From: Zerene cesonia
Lineage: Eukaryota; Arthropoda; Insecta; Lepidoptera; Pieridae
Length of the DNA: 64,000 nt
Reading direction: 5' to 3'
Assembly: GCF_012273895.1 (NCBI RefSeq)
Contig: NC_052115.1
Location: 2,914,001-2,978,000, forward strand
The notes beneath the pieces are model-generated. The model saw nothing but the letters and a program-made list of their open reading frames with translations. It did not search any database and was not told where the DNA came from. Made by a program: the position numbers and the translations under genes. This document shows positions 63,581-64,000 of this stretch, one piece after another. Each line of letters begins with the position of its first letter. Position 1 is the stretch's first letter.

Positions 63581-63862
63581 GTTCCCACTGCTGGGACACA
63601 GGCCTCCTATGAGGGTTCAGGCCATAATCCACCACGCTGGCCAAGTGCGGGCTGGCAGATGTCACATGTCGTCGAACTTTTTGATTCTTGGACATGCCGG
63701 TTTCCTCACGATGTTTTCCTTCGCCGTTTTAAGCAGTGGTGATGTTACCTACATGCGCAGATAAATTGAAAAATCCATTTATTTCCTACACGCTCGCCCG
63801 GTCTCGAACCCCGACTTATCGATTTTGAAGTCCGAGGTTCTCACCACTGAGCCTCCACTGGT
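63581..63862 (-). mobile_element. tRNA-derived SINE, minus orientation
   Basis: GTTCCCACTGCTGGGACACA at its 3' side through GGTCTCGAACCCC (B box complement) and CCACTGAGCC (A box complement). Nearly full length; no clear target duplication was seen. The open frame here is repeat-derived. Confidence 0.85.
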
Positions 63863-63928
63863 TTTTAATTTAAGTTAATTGTTGAAAATTATTGTAATGT
63901 GCTTCCACACATTTTTATTCTCTCTAAC

Positions 63929-63965
63929 AGGTTGGCTGGGAGAGCTGGCGACCGCGACATCACGA
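63929..63965 (+). repeat. LINE-tail-like fragment
   Basis: CAGGTTGGCTGGGAGAGCTG and GCGACCGCGACATC resemble the tail at 44727. Low similarity. Confidence 0.3.
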
Positions 63966-64000
63966 ATAAACGAGTATGTTTCTTATCCAACTTAATTTGA

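Overview
The window looks like a stretch of a moth or butterfly (Lepidoptera) nuclear genome. It is about two-thirds A+T, almost free of long open frames, and full of interspersed repeats typical of that order. These are many roughly 200-bp non-autonomous Helitrons (5' TC...CTAG 3', inserted between A and T), tRNA-derived SINEs with A and B boxes, TIR elements and LINE tails. Nothing looks prokaryotic or viral. A run of exactly 1000 N (48898-49897) marks an assembly gap. The species cannot be named from the sequence.

One host gene can be supported. On the minus strand, five short exons fit together by splice sites and reading phase: 35977-35899, 32958-32870, 30867-30439, 15914-15849 and 15393-15188. 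The last one encodes a block that resembles the N-terminal receiver-like (REC) domain of PDE8, the high-affinity cAMP phosphodiesterase. The window therefore holds the 5' part of a Pde8 gene, spanning at least 20.8 kb, whose PAS and catalytic exons lie beyond the left edge. Two alternative starts are implied. A short one (35977 exon, then 32958 exon) and a long one (143-residue 30867 exon) both end in phase 0 and can both join the 15914 exon. Each carries a PKA-like motif, which would suit a cAMP-degrading enzyme but is only inference.

Layout: 1-4848 is AT-rich DNA with one coding-like relic near 3.2-3.5 kb. 4849-6085 is a GC-rich 1.2-kb retroelement with a 15-bp target duplication and strong predicted RNA structure at its 3' end. 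6183-7112 is a convergent Helitron pair around a perfect hairpin. 7.1-15.2 kb is Pde8 intron or downstream DNA with Helitrons and a TIR element. 15.2-36 kb is the Pde8 5' region, with a long TE-filled intron. 36-48.8 kb and 49.9-64 kb are AT-rich DNA with Helitrons (one a head-to-head foldback at 55363-55693), SINEs and a possible upstream untranslated exon ending at 55053.

No unmistakably new biochemical system is visible. The most original signals are the two-start Pde8 architecture, the structured ORF-less retroelement, the foldback Helitron, the repeated TCCTA tracts at Helitron 5' ends, and several near-perfect palindromes.
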